A stretch of 64,000 bases of DNA, taken from the NCBI GenBank assembly GCA_900074885.1, contig FJUW01000007.1:2455051-2519050 (forward strand), given 5' to 3'. This document shows positions 36,318 to 47,086 of this stretch, one piece after another. The notes beneath the pieces were generated by a model, which was given only the letters and a program-made list of their open reading frames with translations, searched no databases and was not told where the DNA came from. This DNA comes from Rhynchosporium graminicola (Eukaryota; Ascomycota; Leotiomycetes; Helotiales; Ploettnerulaceae). Positions within the stretch are counted from its first letter, which is position 1. Each line of letters starts with the position of its first letter. The position numbers and the translations under genes were made by a program.

Positions 36318-38077
36318 ACGTAGTCTGCTTCTTGATAGTAGATCGTTCCAAGCAAGATACGATGCAACAAAGAAGAGGAGGGCTGTGAGGGACGATATGT
36401 CACATTACACTTACTATATCTCAATGGACCACTTTATAATCAAGTATCTTCAGTTTTACATGATGGTATTGCGAATTTGCGGCCACTGTATTCATCTCAT
36501 CCCTCGAAACCGAGACTGAAGCCACTCTAGAGTAGTACGAGTTGTATTCTCCTTCTCTTGAACTAATTGACTTAGAAACGCCCACTGCATCAAGTTGCTT
36601 CTTGCAAACATCTCCAGGCTCTGCTTGAGTATTTCTATGCCTTACTTGCCATATTTTTCCAAGTGAACTTAACCTTCCCATATGTAGTGCGAAGAATACT
36701 ATATAGGCAATACATGGCTTCCTAAAATCCAGATTTCGTCAGGGGGGCTGATCCACTATATATGGCCTCTTGAAGTCCTTATTTGATATTCCGAAATTCA
36801 TCACCTTTGCTATGCCGAAAATGAGCTCCACAGCAAGTTATTGCTTAGTGATGCTAAGTCACTGATTCAGTTGCTTCCGTCTCGGGAAGTCCTAATAGTT
36901 GCTCGATGTGGCGAAAGCGAGAGAGCTGTAGGCTTCAATATATAGGGACTAGGATGCATCTTGCGGACCATGCGGAGACTTTACAAAGACATTTTGCTTT
37001 GTCGAGATCTGCAATTCCTCCTATGCTGAGCTTCACGAGTTTGGGGATGAGGGGATGGTCGGAACTTGCCGTATATTTTTTGGGATTCAGCTTTCTGGAC
37101 GGCCGAGCGGGATATGTAATGGTCTCCGAAGGTGATCATCGGAGTTATTCTATGAGTAAGAGAACCGTAGAGATGACATCTAAGGATAAGAAGAGTGTCC
37201 AAACATCGTGGGATATATAAACTAGATGCCAAAAGAGCAGCAGCCGTGCTATATTTCCATGTACGCCGATAGCTCCACCAAACCTCTTCAGCGCCGTATT
37301 AAGCCAGGTTTTATCTAGACTGAGGGCCAGAATGAGATCATGTACTACGAACTAATAAAGCAGGCCGAGTCTTTATTTTAAATATGAACGAACAGAAGAT
37401 GATTACTCTACCTAAGAGAAGCAAGATCACTACAAGCGGCTTCGCTTGGGTTAGCTCAGCGAAGCTTCTTCGTTAACATTATCTTTAAGTCCTTACATTG
37501 GCAAATATCTCGTTGAGAAGTGCCAATCAAAATATTTATTCATAAATTCGACTTCGAAGACTACCATTGAGTGAGCCTCCTATATCTTCGGTGCAGAAAG
37601 TGTCGCAGCACCACTTTCCGACAAATCTCCATGTTGTAAACACCACATGATCACGAAAGCGAAGCAAGCTGGATGGCGAGGCGTTTCGCTTGATTCCAGC
37701 CTTGGGCTGTATCGTAAGTGGATTCCTACGAAAATGTACTACAGTAGTCCTGTAACTCGGACCAAAGTCGATGCTCCCTCATATTCTTGAACCATAGATT
37801 GCGTTAGATGCTTCAAGTCAAGAAAGTATTTTTTGGAGAACCAATGAGGGTACATAGAAAATTTTGATGTGCTGAACTTTTTGTGTTACATGACTTCCAT
37901 TCTTCCATTACTATCATCTATCTACAAAGTACTTCTTCAAGTCATGCCAACTGTCCCACTAACGCCATGAAAACGCCTCGCCTTTTTGATGCATCATGCA
38001 AGTAAACTTGCAAGCCCACCGCTCATCATATCTCATCAGTCATTGAAACATCGAAAAGACTATACACATCTGCTTCT
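36318..38077. other. Intergenic, no gene seen
   Basis: 3' flanks of the lysozyme-like and Hsp104 genes. Contains the inverted repeat GCTTCGCT/AGCGAAGC at 37439-37465 and a similar AAGCGAAGC...TTTCGCTT pair near 37667-37691. The 86-codon minus frame at 36421-36681 has no resemblance to a known protein and is left out. Confidence 0.45.
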
Positions 38078-40873
38078 CTAATCATAAAGTTCCATCACGT
38101 TATCCTCCCCACCCAAAGCCTCAGCCACATCATCGTCATCAACCTCCATGTCATCATCACTGCTACTTTCAGAATCATCGTGATTCGAAAGGACGCGGAT
38201 TCTGTTATTGTCCATCACCACTCTGGCAGTCTCTCCATCCTTGATCGAACCTCGAAGGATTAGAACAGCCAGCCTATTAAGAACCTCTGTCTCGATAAGT
38301 CTAGCCAAAGGTCTCGCTCCGTAGCTTGGGTGGTAACCCGCGGATCCTAGCCAGTCGCGTACGGCAGGAGAACAATCGATTGCAACATTTCTGCCATTGC
38401 TTGCGAGACGCTTCTGGATTTCATGGAGGCGGACGTCGACGATCTTGCGGATCTCATTCTTGGATAGACGATTGAAGATGATTGTCTCGCTGATACGGTT
38501 CAGGAATTCAGGCAAGAAGTAATCCTCCAATGCTTTAGTGACCATAGCTTTTGTGGTGGCATCGATCTTGCCGTCTGCGGTTGTAGCTCGTTGAAGATAC
38601 TCGGCTCCGATGTTGGATGTCATGACGACGATACAGTTTCGTGCATCGATGATACGTCCTTGTCCATCAGTGATACGGCCATCATCCATGAGCTGAAGGA
38701 GGATAGTAAGAACCTCCTTTGCGGCTTTCTCAACTTCGTCGAAGAGCAAAATCGAGAAAGGCTTTCGGCGAAGAGCTTCCGTAAGTTGCCCACCGGCATC
38801 ATGTCCGACATATCCTGGAGGTGCACCAATCATTCGACTGACAGTGTGACGTTCTTGATACTCAGACATATCAAGTCGGATCATAGCTTTTGGATCGTCG
38901 AAAAGGAACTCGGCAAGAGCTTTCGTGAGCAGGGTCTTACCAGTACCAGAGGGACCGCAGAAGAGGAAGCTGGGAGGTTGATTTGGGTTAGCCAGTCCTG
39001 ATCTTTGGAGACGGATCTTGTCGGAAACTGCCGTGACAGCTTCTCTTTGACCAACGACGATCTTTGAGAGGACTTTCTCCATGTGCAAGAGCTTATCCTT
39101 CTCTGTGGTCTTGAGTCTCGTGACAGGAATACCAGTTGCACGAGCAACGATCTCGTTGATCTGGTCTGGGCCAACAACATCGGTGATAAGAGATCCACCA
39201 GAGTCGGGATTGTTGGAGCTCAAAGCTTGGTCCGCTTGCAACTTTTCCTTCTCCAATTGTTTGATGAACACCTCTTGTTCAGGAATGGCATAGTACTGCA
39301 AGTCAGCAGCCTTTTGGTCGTTCCCGCTTCTTATAGCCTCATCCTTTTTAACTCGGAGCTGATCTAATTTGACTTTGGCTTCTTGGATTGACTTGCTTCG
39401 ATTCTTCTCGCTCTCGTACTTCTCACGAAGAGGTCGGAGTTCTTCCTCGCAATTGCTAGCATCTTGCTTGGCTTGAGCGAGCCTGGCCTTGGAGGCTTCA
39501 TCCTTTTCTCGCGATAGAGCGTGTATTTCAATCTTCAGCTGTTGAAGTCTGCGATTGAGATTGTCGAGAGCTTCTGGGAGCGACTCTCGCTCTGTCTTGA
39601 CTGCAGCAGCGGCTTCATCGATGAGATCTACCGCAGAATCAGGGAGTCGTCTTTGAGTAAGGTAGCGAGCGGCCAATGTAGCAGCAGCTACGATAGCTCC
39701 GTCCGAAATCGTGATACCGTGATAGACCTCGTACTTCTCCTTCAAGCCTCTGAGAATCGAGATGGTTTCGGGAATCGAAGGCTCCTTGACGAGAACTTGT
39801 TGGAAACGTCTTTCAAATGCGGCATCTTTCTCAATGTATTTTCGGTACTCGGCAAGTGTCGTTGCACCAATGCAGTGAAGTTGTCCTCTCGCCAGCATGG
39901 GTTTCAACAAATTGGCAGCATCCATACCACCCTCACCACTTGATCCGGCGCCCATGAGAAGGTGCATCTCGTCGACGAAAAGAACAATGAACTCCTTCGA
40001 TTGCTCAATCTCGTTCAATAGTCCCTTCATCCTCTCTTCGAACTCTCCTCGGTATTTGCTTCCAGCAACGAGCGAACCGACATCCAGAGAGAGCAATTTG
40101 CACGCGGCCAGATTGTCTGGAACATCGTTGTTGACGATACGCTGTGCTAGACCTTCCACCACAGTTGTCTTTCCCACACCAGGCTCTCCGATCAGAACTG
40201 GATTGTTCTTCGTTCGTCGGGATAGAATTCGGACCACCCGTCGAATCTCCTCCTCTCTCCCAATGACAGGATCAATCTTTCCTTCCCGTGCCATGGCAGT
40301 CATATCAATCGTAAACTTCTTCAAGTTCTCAAACTCTTCTTCTGTATCTGCAGTTTTCGAATCCACCCGGCGAGTCCCGCGAATATTTTGGACGGCTTCT
40401 TGTAGGACCTTGACATTTGGGATGTTCCCCTCCTTCAACGCAGCCTGGCATGCAGTATCTTCCGACAATGCAATGATCAAGTGATCGACTGCAATAAAAG
40501 AGTCTTTCTGCGTCTTCTGTAACTCGTTGGCTTGTCTGAGGACTTTTGTAAATGAGGGAGCCATCGAAATCTGGTCTGGTGGAGGGTTCTGACTCGGTAG
40601 TCGAACGAGTGCTCGATTGAGGGCTCGTTGGAAGGCTTGAGGGTCGCCATGGGCTCGCTCGACGACTTGGCGGAAGAGTGATTGTGAAGCAGATCCATGG
40701 GATGCGTTGACGGTTGCTTGTTGATCTTTGGATTCGTCGATAGGAGGATCGAGTAAACTCGAGGCAAGATGGAGGGGTAGTAATTGAGGGTGAGCATAGG
40801 ATTCTGCGATGGCCATGGCATCGGACAGAGCTTTGCTTGCCCTATCCGTGAAGTTCATATTTGAGGTCGCCAT
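38078..40873 (-). CDS. hsp104: Hsp104/ClpB-type AAA+ disaggregase
   Basis: Cytosolic hexameric protein disaggregase, 931 aa, uninterrupted by introns. It has an N-terminal Clp domain (1-145), NBD1 with Walker A GEPGVGKTT (229-237) and Walker B VLFVDEMHLL, a middle coiled-coil domain (about 410-530, LNRRLQQLKIEIHALSREKD), NBD2 with GPSGTGKTLL and ILLFDEVEKA, and the C-terminal Clp-D2 domain. The tail is very acidic (SSSDDDMEVDDDDVAE). Threading substrates through the ring rescues heat-aggregated proteins with Hsp70/Hsp40. This is the Hsp104/Hsp98 cytosolic type rather than mitochondrial Hsp78, given the acidic tail and absence of a presequence. It diverges from mL67/mhr1; heat-shock-type motifs lie in the shared spacer. 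Confidence 0.97.
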   Translation of the reverse strand: MATSNMNFTDRASKALSDAMAIAESYAHPQLLPLHLASSLLDPPIDESKDQQATVNASHGSASQSLFRQVVERAHGDPQAFQRALNRALVRLPSQNPPPDQISMAPSFTKVLRQANELQKTQKDSFIAVDHLIIALSEDTACQAALKEGNIPNVKVLQEAVQNIRGTRRVDSKTADTEEEFENLKKFTIDMTAMAREGKIDPVIGREEEIRRVVRILSRRTKNNPVLIGEPGVGKTTVVEGLAQRIVNNDVPDNLAACKLLSLDVGSLVAGSKYRGEFEERMKGLLNEIEQSKEFIVLFVDEMHLLMGAGSSGEGGMDAANLLKPMLARGQLHCIGATTLAEYRKYIEKDAAFERRFQQVLVKEPSIPETISILRGLKEKYEVYHGITISDGAIVAAATLAARYLTQRRLPDSAVDLIDEAAAAVKTERESLPEALDNLNRRLQQLKIEIHALSREKDEASKARLAQAKQDASNCEEELRPLREKYESEKNRSKSIQEAKVKLDQLRVKKDEAIRSGNDQKAADLQYYAIPEQEVFIKQLEKEKLQADQALSSNNPDSGGSLITDVVGPDQINEIVARATGIPVTRLKTTEKDKLLHMEKVLSKIVVGQREAVTAVSDKIRLQRSGLANPNQPPSFLFCGPSGTGKTLLTKALAEFLFDDPKAMIRLDMSEYQERHTVSRMIGAPPGYVGHDAGGQLTEALRRKPFSILLFDEVEKAAKEVLTILLQLMDDGRITDGQGRIIDARNCIVVMTSNIGAEYLQRATTADGKIDATTKAMVTKALEDYFLPEFLNRISETIIFNRLSKNEIRKIVDVRLHEIQKRLASNGRNVAIDCSPAVRDWLGSAGYHPSYGARPLARLIETEVLNRLAVLILRGSIKDGETARVVMDNNRIRVLSNHDDSESSSDDDMEVDDDDVAEALGGEDNVMELYD

Positions 40874-41361
40874 GTTGACCGATCGATTGGAGTGTGGTCA
40901 GTGTTGGTGGTCGTGAGATTCGTAAATCGTAAGTCGTGGATCAAGGCTGTAAGCCTGTTGCCAAGTATTGTTTGAAGCTTGTATTTCAACAAAAGTGGGT
41001 TGTAATATCTTTATGAACGTTGTATCGAGTATCTATGTTTGATGATTATCGAGGGAGGAGGTGTTCAATAAATAGTAAAGGCTCGAACACCTAGAAGTGA
41101 CGAGATGCTTGTGGTGGTGTCTCGAAAAGCATGGCAGCAGCTAGAAGTTGCTGGAGCTATCTCATTACCCCACCACCCACCATTCGGGCGCTCTTCGGGC
41201 GGGCGCGCCTGTCACAAAAAGGGGGTCTCTCCCGTGACGCATTGACAGCCTCAGGCTGTAGTGTCAGAGGAGTCTGCTAAACCCGAAATGGATGACCATT
41301 ATCTGAAGTCTTTGGTCCGTAACGGAGCTTCAACACTCACCCCCTGCTCACCCACAACGTG
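40874..41361. promoter_or_regulatory. Divergent promoter region of hsp104 and mhr1-like genes
   Basis: 488-bp spacer between two outward-facing starts. At 41143-41157, AGAAGTTGCTGGAGC is an imperfect heat-shock element (GAA-nn-TgC-nn-GAg). AAGGGGG at 41219-41225 is a stress-response-like AGGGG core. GC-rich CGGGCG repeats lie at about 41184-41206. Function assigned by analogy with other Hsp104 promoters. Confidence 0.4.
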
Positions 41362-42804
41362 ATGAAAATACCTATACTACCCCCGGGGGAAATAGCCCGT
41401 CGAGCAGTCCAAGCAAAGGAATCCATCAAAGTCTCAAAGCAAACACGGAATGTGGCCAAGGCAACCGATCGAACGATCAAGAAAGCATTTGGGATCGAGG
41501 AGCAAAAGAAGAGCAAACCCGAACATGGCCAGCAGATATTCGTCTTCAATCACTTGCAGAAGAATCATGTCGTCTACTCACTCACGAGGAGTATGAATGT
41601 AATTCCCCAATTCCACTCTCAGACCCCGTGGTGAAGCTACATTGACATGTTCCGTCTCTAGAATAACGCAGCCCTCGCCCAACTCCCTTTCAATGGCAAG
41701 AAATCCGTCCCAGCTGCCCTCCGAAAAGACCTTTGGCACCCCTTTGCACAGATCAGATTCCCTCCTGGAGCCGGCACAATCGGACTGTCTGCTTTTCAAA
41801 AATTGCGCGAGTACAGGAAACGACACGAGCTAGAATGGGGTACTGAAATAACCCTCGGGGAAGACGGGAAACACAAATCATTAAAGGAGAGAGGAAAGGC
41901 TTTATGTGATCAGAGAGCTAACAGCGTAGCTGATATGGCCCTCGTGCTGAGCAGGTTAGCGCCTGCGCCTCTGGAGGACGGTGTTGAGACAAGAGAAGAG
42001 CGCGAAAAGAATATTGGCTTGATTGGCGAGGGATCAGGAACCCAGGTCGAGATTCTTTGGAACAATATGTACGATGCAGAATCTGCGGAGAAATGGGCGG
42101 ACAACGTCGTGCATGCGCCCATGCCCGCTCCCACGCCCTCAGGAGGTAAACGCCTGCTAAAGAAGAGAGAGATCGCCGCGTTGATCAGAGGCGAGATCGC
42201 TGCCAAGAAGGAGCTTTACGAAGCTCTCGACGAGAAGAGGATTGAACTGGAGCGCGACAGACAAGAATCAGGAATTGAGGTCTCAGCCGAACAACTCGAG
42301 CAGGAAGAGGCGGAGAGGAGAGCAGAGATGGCAGAAAGGCTGAAGGAGATAAAGCTGGAGTTCAGAGTGGACGAACGGAATGCCTTCCTGGAAGCGGAGA
42401 AGAAGGCTGAAGCAGCAGCTAAATATGCGCGTCAGGTAGCGTTGGAGCAACGTCGTGTTGGTGCCGATACTTTCCAGGGCACGCCAGAAGAGGTGGAGGC
42501 AGCAGCACGAGCAGCTGCAGTTGCGGCGGGGATCGTCTCTCAGAGTCCCCCCTCGTTTGGGACAAGTTATACTATTCCAAGCACGAAAACCAAGTCTCCA
42601 GCGTCGAAAGTCGCAAACGAGTCGCTCCAGCAGGCAGTCTTGGATCCAGTCGCTAGGCAGGCGAAGAAGCAAGCTGCTCGAGATCTCTACTTCAAAAGAC
42701 AAGCGGAGCAGGCGGAGAGGAAAGCCAATGATCCGGAATGGTACGAGATGGTGAAGGCTGAGGGAATGAAGAGGAAGGCTGAGAAGGGGCTGTTGGCAGC
42801 TTAG
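41362..42804 (+). CDS. Mhr1/mL67 mitochondrial ribosomal protein
   Basis: Mitochondrial protein of 459 aa in the Mhr1 family, a large-subunit mitoribosomal protein (mL67) also described in yeast as acting in mtDNA recombination and transcription. Family core: QIFVFNHLQKNHVVYSLTR, splice, NNAALAQLPFNGKKSVPA, LRKDLWHPFAQIRFPPG and AFQKLREYRKRHELEW. The Arg/Lys-rich N-terminus fits import. A long Glu/Lys/Ala-rich helical C-terminus (about 220-459) with many AE/EA pairs is probably coiled coil. Exons 41362-41598 and 41662-42804, intron 41599-41661. The ATG at 41362 is preferred because the frame's first codon upstream is GTG. Shares a divergent promoter with hsp104. Confidence 0.82.
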
Positions 42805-43311
42805 ATGGATAATGATTCTCACGATTACGCGGAGGGACAGAATGTAAAGGAGAATAGCGGGAGAGCATGTACAGTACACCTAGAGCATGGACTAGACAAA
42901 TGGGTAGGGTAGCATCACATGTATGGCCGCGCTGCACGTTATGTTGTATCATATTGTGGAAGAGCCAAAGAGAAGCAAAACGGAGAAATGTAAAAACTAT
43001 CTCAATGGTTGTAACTTTCTACACTCCGTTACAGTCTTCGTTCGTCGTTATTGCCAGATGCGCGTTTTTAAGCTTTTTTTTTTAACTGGTCTCGTCAAGC
43101 ACTCGAGGTCTTCAGTCATAAGGATGGACAGATGAGAAACTGACGGCTTTTTCCTAGTAGCCTTTGTAGGCGTTCGTTGCACCATTCATGCACTCCACAT
43201 AATACCACAAACAAACATGATTTGTCGTCTATCCTTATCCTGACAAAAGATTTCACACAACACCACAACCATGTCAACACTTATCCGAATGGCCCAAATG
43301 TTAATCTGCAC
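42805..43311. other. Convergent intergenic region, nothing seen
   Basis: 3' flanks of the mL67-like and sulfotransferase-like genes. Contains an 11-T run near 43074-43084. No gene or RNA recognised. Confidence 0.5.
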
Positions 43312-44840
43312 TCAGACCTTGATAGCAAAAGACTTCAAATACTCATAATCCGGAGTATTAGCCTCGACACAATCTCGGATGACTTTTGCGCCTTCGACGC
43401 CGTATTTCTCGCGCCACTCTTTGTCTTCGGCTTCGACGGTCTTGGATTTCTTTTTCTTGGAAGACGGGATTAGCATCGTACTGATCCTCGAAAGCTCAAA
43501 ATGTTCGAAAACTGCGGCAAACTCACATGGGCAGCATCTCTCGGTTTGAGAGAAGTACTGTTAATGGCATCCTCGTGGAAACCTTTCCACTTTTCAAAAG
43601 CGTCCTTGGCGCGCTTGTGGTCGTCGTCCGTATCCCAGGTCAACATATTGGGCGTGTAATCGATGCCGACTTCCTTACAGTAGGCGGAAATGATACCCTC
43701 GGGGTTGTCAAGGAGATCATCGGCGTCGATGACTGTGATGCTGACTTCGCCATCCTTCAGATCTGCGTGCTTGCCTGCGACAGCTGGACCGACTTGTCCA
43801 TCCTTGATGAGAAAATCGAAGACGCGGCGGAGTTCGTCATAACCAGCTTCAGCGGGCATGAAGTTGTGGAAACCGGTGATGGCATCGAGAGGTGGTATTG
43901 TGCAGCGGAAGTAGGATGGGATGCTGTGACGAGGATGGCGGATCAGGAACGTGAAGTGGAATTGCTTCAGGATCTCGGCTGGGACAACGGTGGGATTCCC
44001 AGGTTCCGCCGCAGTGTCGTATGGGTATGGTGCTTTGCTGTGGCCGTTGGCGCGGTGGCCATTGGTACCATTGGTGCCTTTGGTACCGTTGGCTGCACCG
44101 TTCGTCTCCCCGTTCGTGCCCACGCCCTTCTTGATTGTCTTTCCCCCAAGAGATGGTGCAATGGTGGCTGGCTTTCCCTCAGGCGGCACCAGGTAGTGCG
44201 TGATGTCCTTGATGAAGAGTCGTTTTCCCTGCTTGAGATGAGTTTCCAAGCAATAAGTTGGCAGTCAAATGTAGAACTTCGATTCCATGAGGGGTCATTT
44301 GGCTGCTCATAAAATGAAAAGTCTGGCAGTCATGGGTAATTTTTAATATTGTCGAAACCTCCCAGATGTCAAAACCGAGCACCCGTCATATATGTAAGTA
44401 AGCATTGCCAAGGTGAAGAAGACATTAAGCACTTGCTCATCTACTAAGTATCTTCTTGGAGGGGTTCATCCTTATCCGTGCTAGTGCGGGGTACAATAAT
44501 AATAAAAAGTCCTGGAATCAGAGGAGTGTATCGAACCTCTTTGCCTTCTCTCTCGATCCGCTCGAAAATGGTTTTGTATGTGCTCTTCGCAAACCCGCTT
44601 TCTTCACGGGCTTTCTCGTCCTCTTCGTACCTAGGGCTCAACCTCTCCGGGCCGAAATAGAAGGCATCGCCGAATGGTTCGTGCACACAGGCGAGTGTAT
44701 CTTGTCGAGTCATAAAGACCTATTCAATAATCTTTGGTCAGCCGGGAGGAACGTCAATCGCAGTTGCGGATACTGACTCGTTCAAAAGCAGTACTGCAGG
44801 CCCGCGGGTGCGTAGCAACAAAGATTGGTTTCGTCGACAT
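43312..44840 (-). CDS. Sulfotransferase-like P-loop protein
   Basis: 363-aa protein of a fungal P-loop family resembling sulfotransferases. The N-terminus PIFVATHPRACSTAFER is a 5'-phosphosulfate-binding-type loop. FHFTFLIRHPRHSIPSY resembles the 3'-phosphate site (R-x-P...S), and IDYTPNMLTWD the downstream region of the fold. Exons: 44840-44778, 44719-44537, 44228-43527, 43455-43312. The last exon encodes EWREKYGVEGAKVIRDCVE and ends AIKV. The second intron is long (308 nt) with a weak donor (GTTCGA); reading through adds about 29 codons and then stops, removing most of the protein. An Asn-Gly/Thr-Gly-rich insert lies near residue 120. Donor and acceptor of the transferred group are unknown; cytosolic location likely. 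Confidence 0.72.
44055..44130 (-). repeat. In-gene Asn/Gly/Thr codon repeat
   Basis: Encodes TNGETNGAANGTKGTNGTNG within the sulfotransferase-like protein, a low-complexity insert like the elongase tail. Confidence 0.75.
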
Positions 44841-45183
44841 GACGTGGGAGCGTGGGAGCAATCTGTATTTCAAGTAGCTCGCTCGACTTGCCGAATCAAT
44901 TGATTGGCCGTTTTTTCAGGACAAAGATTTCTAGATGAATCGTCGATATTACTTCACGATGTCTCTACAGTACAGTAGAATTTTAATAGAGGGGTAAGAA
45001 AGTTTTTCCGAAAGCTGGATAGGGTAGGGAGAGGTAGAGGTAAAGGTAGATAAGTGACGTGACGTGACGCACGACGGAGCAGAGTAGGTAGATCTTTGCG
45101 GGCGCTAACACACCAGCTAATAATATAATGAATGCACTTGGACTTGGTAGCAAAAGCCAATTTGATGCTCTGGCTGCTTAGCT

Positions 45184-45276
45184 GGTCTGGACTGGACTGG
45201 GCTGGACTGGGCTGGACAAGTTCCGGGACAGCAAGTGAAGTGAAGTGAAGGGAAGTGAAGTGAAGTGAAGTGAAGG
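45184..45276. repeat. Pentanucleotide repeats (GGACT/GGGCT, then GTGAA)
   Basis: About six GGACT/GGGCT units (45184-45217), then eight or so GTGAA-type units (45235-45276). Confidence 0.85.
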
Positions 45277-45409
45277 GTCAGTAAGAATTACGGCGCAGTA
45301 CGACGCGGGATTGTACGAGAAGTGGTAGGCACAATGAATGGGACACACACATTTGTCCTTCGGGCTTCGGACCCCCACAGCTGGCCTGGCCTCGCCTGGT
45401 TGATACTGT

Positions 45410-45880
45410 CTGTGTAGGTACCTTGTACGTAGGTGGTAGGTACCTACCTACCTACCTATGTACTTCGTATTATACCTACCTACCTAGCAAGTGGAGGGAA
45501 AGGTGCGCTGCACATGCCAGCCCACCAACCAGCCAGTAGAGTCTGATATACAGGTAAGGTATAGGTAAGGTACCTAAGGTAGGTAGGGACTCTAACCTCC
45601 CTGCCGCTCGCTGCCGCTGACCCGAAATCTGCGTCAAATCCATTGGAAATCCAATGTCGGTCGTAACATCTACAGCAGCAACAGCGATGGTTAAGGTAGC
45701 TCGGTAGGTGAGGTAGGTAGGTAGCTTGTTGTGACAAGGTGGAGGTGAAAAATATAGGGAGGGACCAGTACGTCAGAAGCATGAAGGATCGTAAGGTAGC
45801 AGCTCCTGGCTGGTAGATACAGTACCGATATTGCACCGCACCGCACCGTACCTACTCGTACCTACCTACCCATGCACGCA
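45410..45880. repeat. Cluster of CCTA/TAGG microsatellites
   Basis: Runs of TACC/GGTA units in both orientations at about 45415-45490, 45550-45590, 45690-45725 and 45840-45870, creating several self-complementary GGTACC-centred stretches. Confidence 0.8.
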
Positions 45881-46657
45881 TGCTCCACCAGAACGTCCCC
45901 CAAATGCCTGCCAGCGTGATGTGATGGCTTTGATTGGTTACACTGCAGACTTCCAAATAGTCGTCACCGAGTTTTCGTTCGACGTTTCCCCCACCGGTGC
46001 CCCTCTCAGAGCCCTTTTTATTGCTTAGGTACCTACCTAGCAAGAGACTCCCTATATCAATAAAGAATCGACGAGGTCGTGATCTAGCAGGAAATAAGAA
46101 GGGGGTTGATAAGGCTAGGAGCGAGGCTAAGGATAGTACAAGTGAGACAAAAGGGTATTCAGAAGAAAGTAGACGAAGACTTCAAAGCTCTAAATTTCTC
46201 TTCCCACCTGAACATATGACTGCGCAGGGCCTATGTTCATCAAGCGCTGCAAATGATAGCGAATGAATAGGGAGGCTAAGAGTAAACCTGTGTATTCTTT
46301 CTAGCACGAAAGGAAAAGAGAAAGCTACAGAATTTTTAACAGGGGGGTCTAAATCTTATTGTGTACAAAAACAGGTTCTGCCTAAGGCTCCGTGGAGCAC
46401 TGCTCCCTCCAACTGCCACGTATCTAGCACAAGCTACAAAGAAGCACGTCGACACGTAACCCTTTATCAAGAACAGAACAAAGGCCAAATAGTCTACCCA
46501 AGGAAACAAGATGATAAATGGAAAATGAAGAACGTGAATGTTCTATTAAATACATAGCGGGTGTTTCTAGCCAGTCGGGGAAACAATCAGGCACGACCTA
46601 AGCGTGTCTCTACGACTCGAGCTACAGGTGACTTGTGTCCTCATAAAGCCCTTCCTT

Positions 46658-47086
46658 CTACGACCATATCTTACAGTCAACATGGGCAAACGGCTTCCCA
46701 TCGCAATTCCGTCCAGTGGGACCCGTGAGGCCGGTCGACCAGCCAGAACAATACTTCGTCCGGGTCCAGGACACGGCGCACGTGTTGCCCACTATCTCGT
46801 CCCCATCTCTGTTGAAAACTTGAGCGTTACCCGAGCGGACGTTTCCGAGACCGTTGGGCACTACAGCAGATACGGAATTGCCGTTGTGCATATATCTGTA
46901 GATTAGAGAAGTTAAGTCGTGTGATACTTCCTTTCAGATATCCAGAGGTCTGACTTACCCTATGCAATGGCAACTAGCGTAATCGGGATCGCGAGCCTCG
47001 AGACCTGCATCGTTGACGGCTGCATCGTTGATTGCGGCTGATAAGGCGCTAGAAATGAGGAGAGCAGAGAGGATAGTGGATTTCAT
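46658..47086 (-). CDS. Small secreted cysteine-rich protein, unknown family
   Basis: 121-aa secreted protein. The signal peptide is MKSTILSALLISSALSAA, followed by a short propeptide-like stretch with a possible processing site LEAR|DPD. The mature part has six cysteines (SCHC, NTC, KYC, RNC, VDC) and is rich in Gly, Asn, Trp and Ser, e.g. TRTKYCSGWSTGLTG. Exons 46959-47086 and 46658-46895, intron 46896-46958 (GTAAGT...CTACAG); the join is in frame and gives CIGYMHNG. No known domain recognised. Such proteins are common among fungal effectors and surface proteins, but no role is shown here. Alone between two repeat-rich intergenic regions. Confidence 0.72.

Larger units (their letters stand above)
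44841..46657. other. Microsatellite-rich intergenic region
   Basis: Holds pentanucleotide repeats at 45.18-45.28 kb and CCTA/TAGG clusters at 45.41-45.88 kb. A Lys/Ser-rich open frame around 46030-46266 (+) has no start of its own or family match and may be a relic. No gene called. Confidence 0.5.

Noticed and set aside
39897..40484. 195-codon frame antisense to hsp104
   Set aside because: Shadow of a highly conserved coding region.
43527..44312. 261-codon + strand frame antisense to the sulfotransferase-like gene
   Set aside because: Shadow of the real gene; its Val/Gly-rich content mirrors the NG repeats on the other strand.
45480..45836. 118-codon minus-strand frame over the CCTA repeats
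   Set aside because: Its Leu/Pro/Tyr pattern comes from the CCTA microsatellite itself.
45997..46266. Lys/Ser-rich frame near the microsatellites
   Set aside because: The start lies inside repeat-flanked DNA and the sequence matches nothing known; possible relic only.
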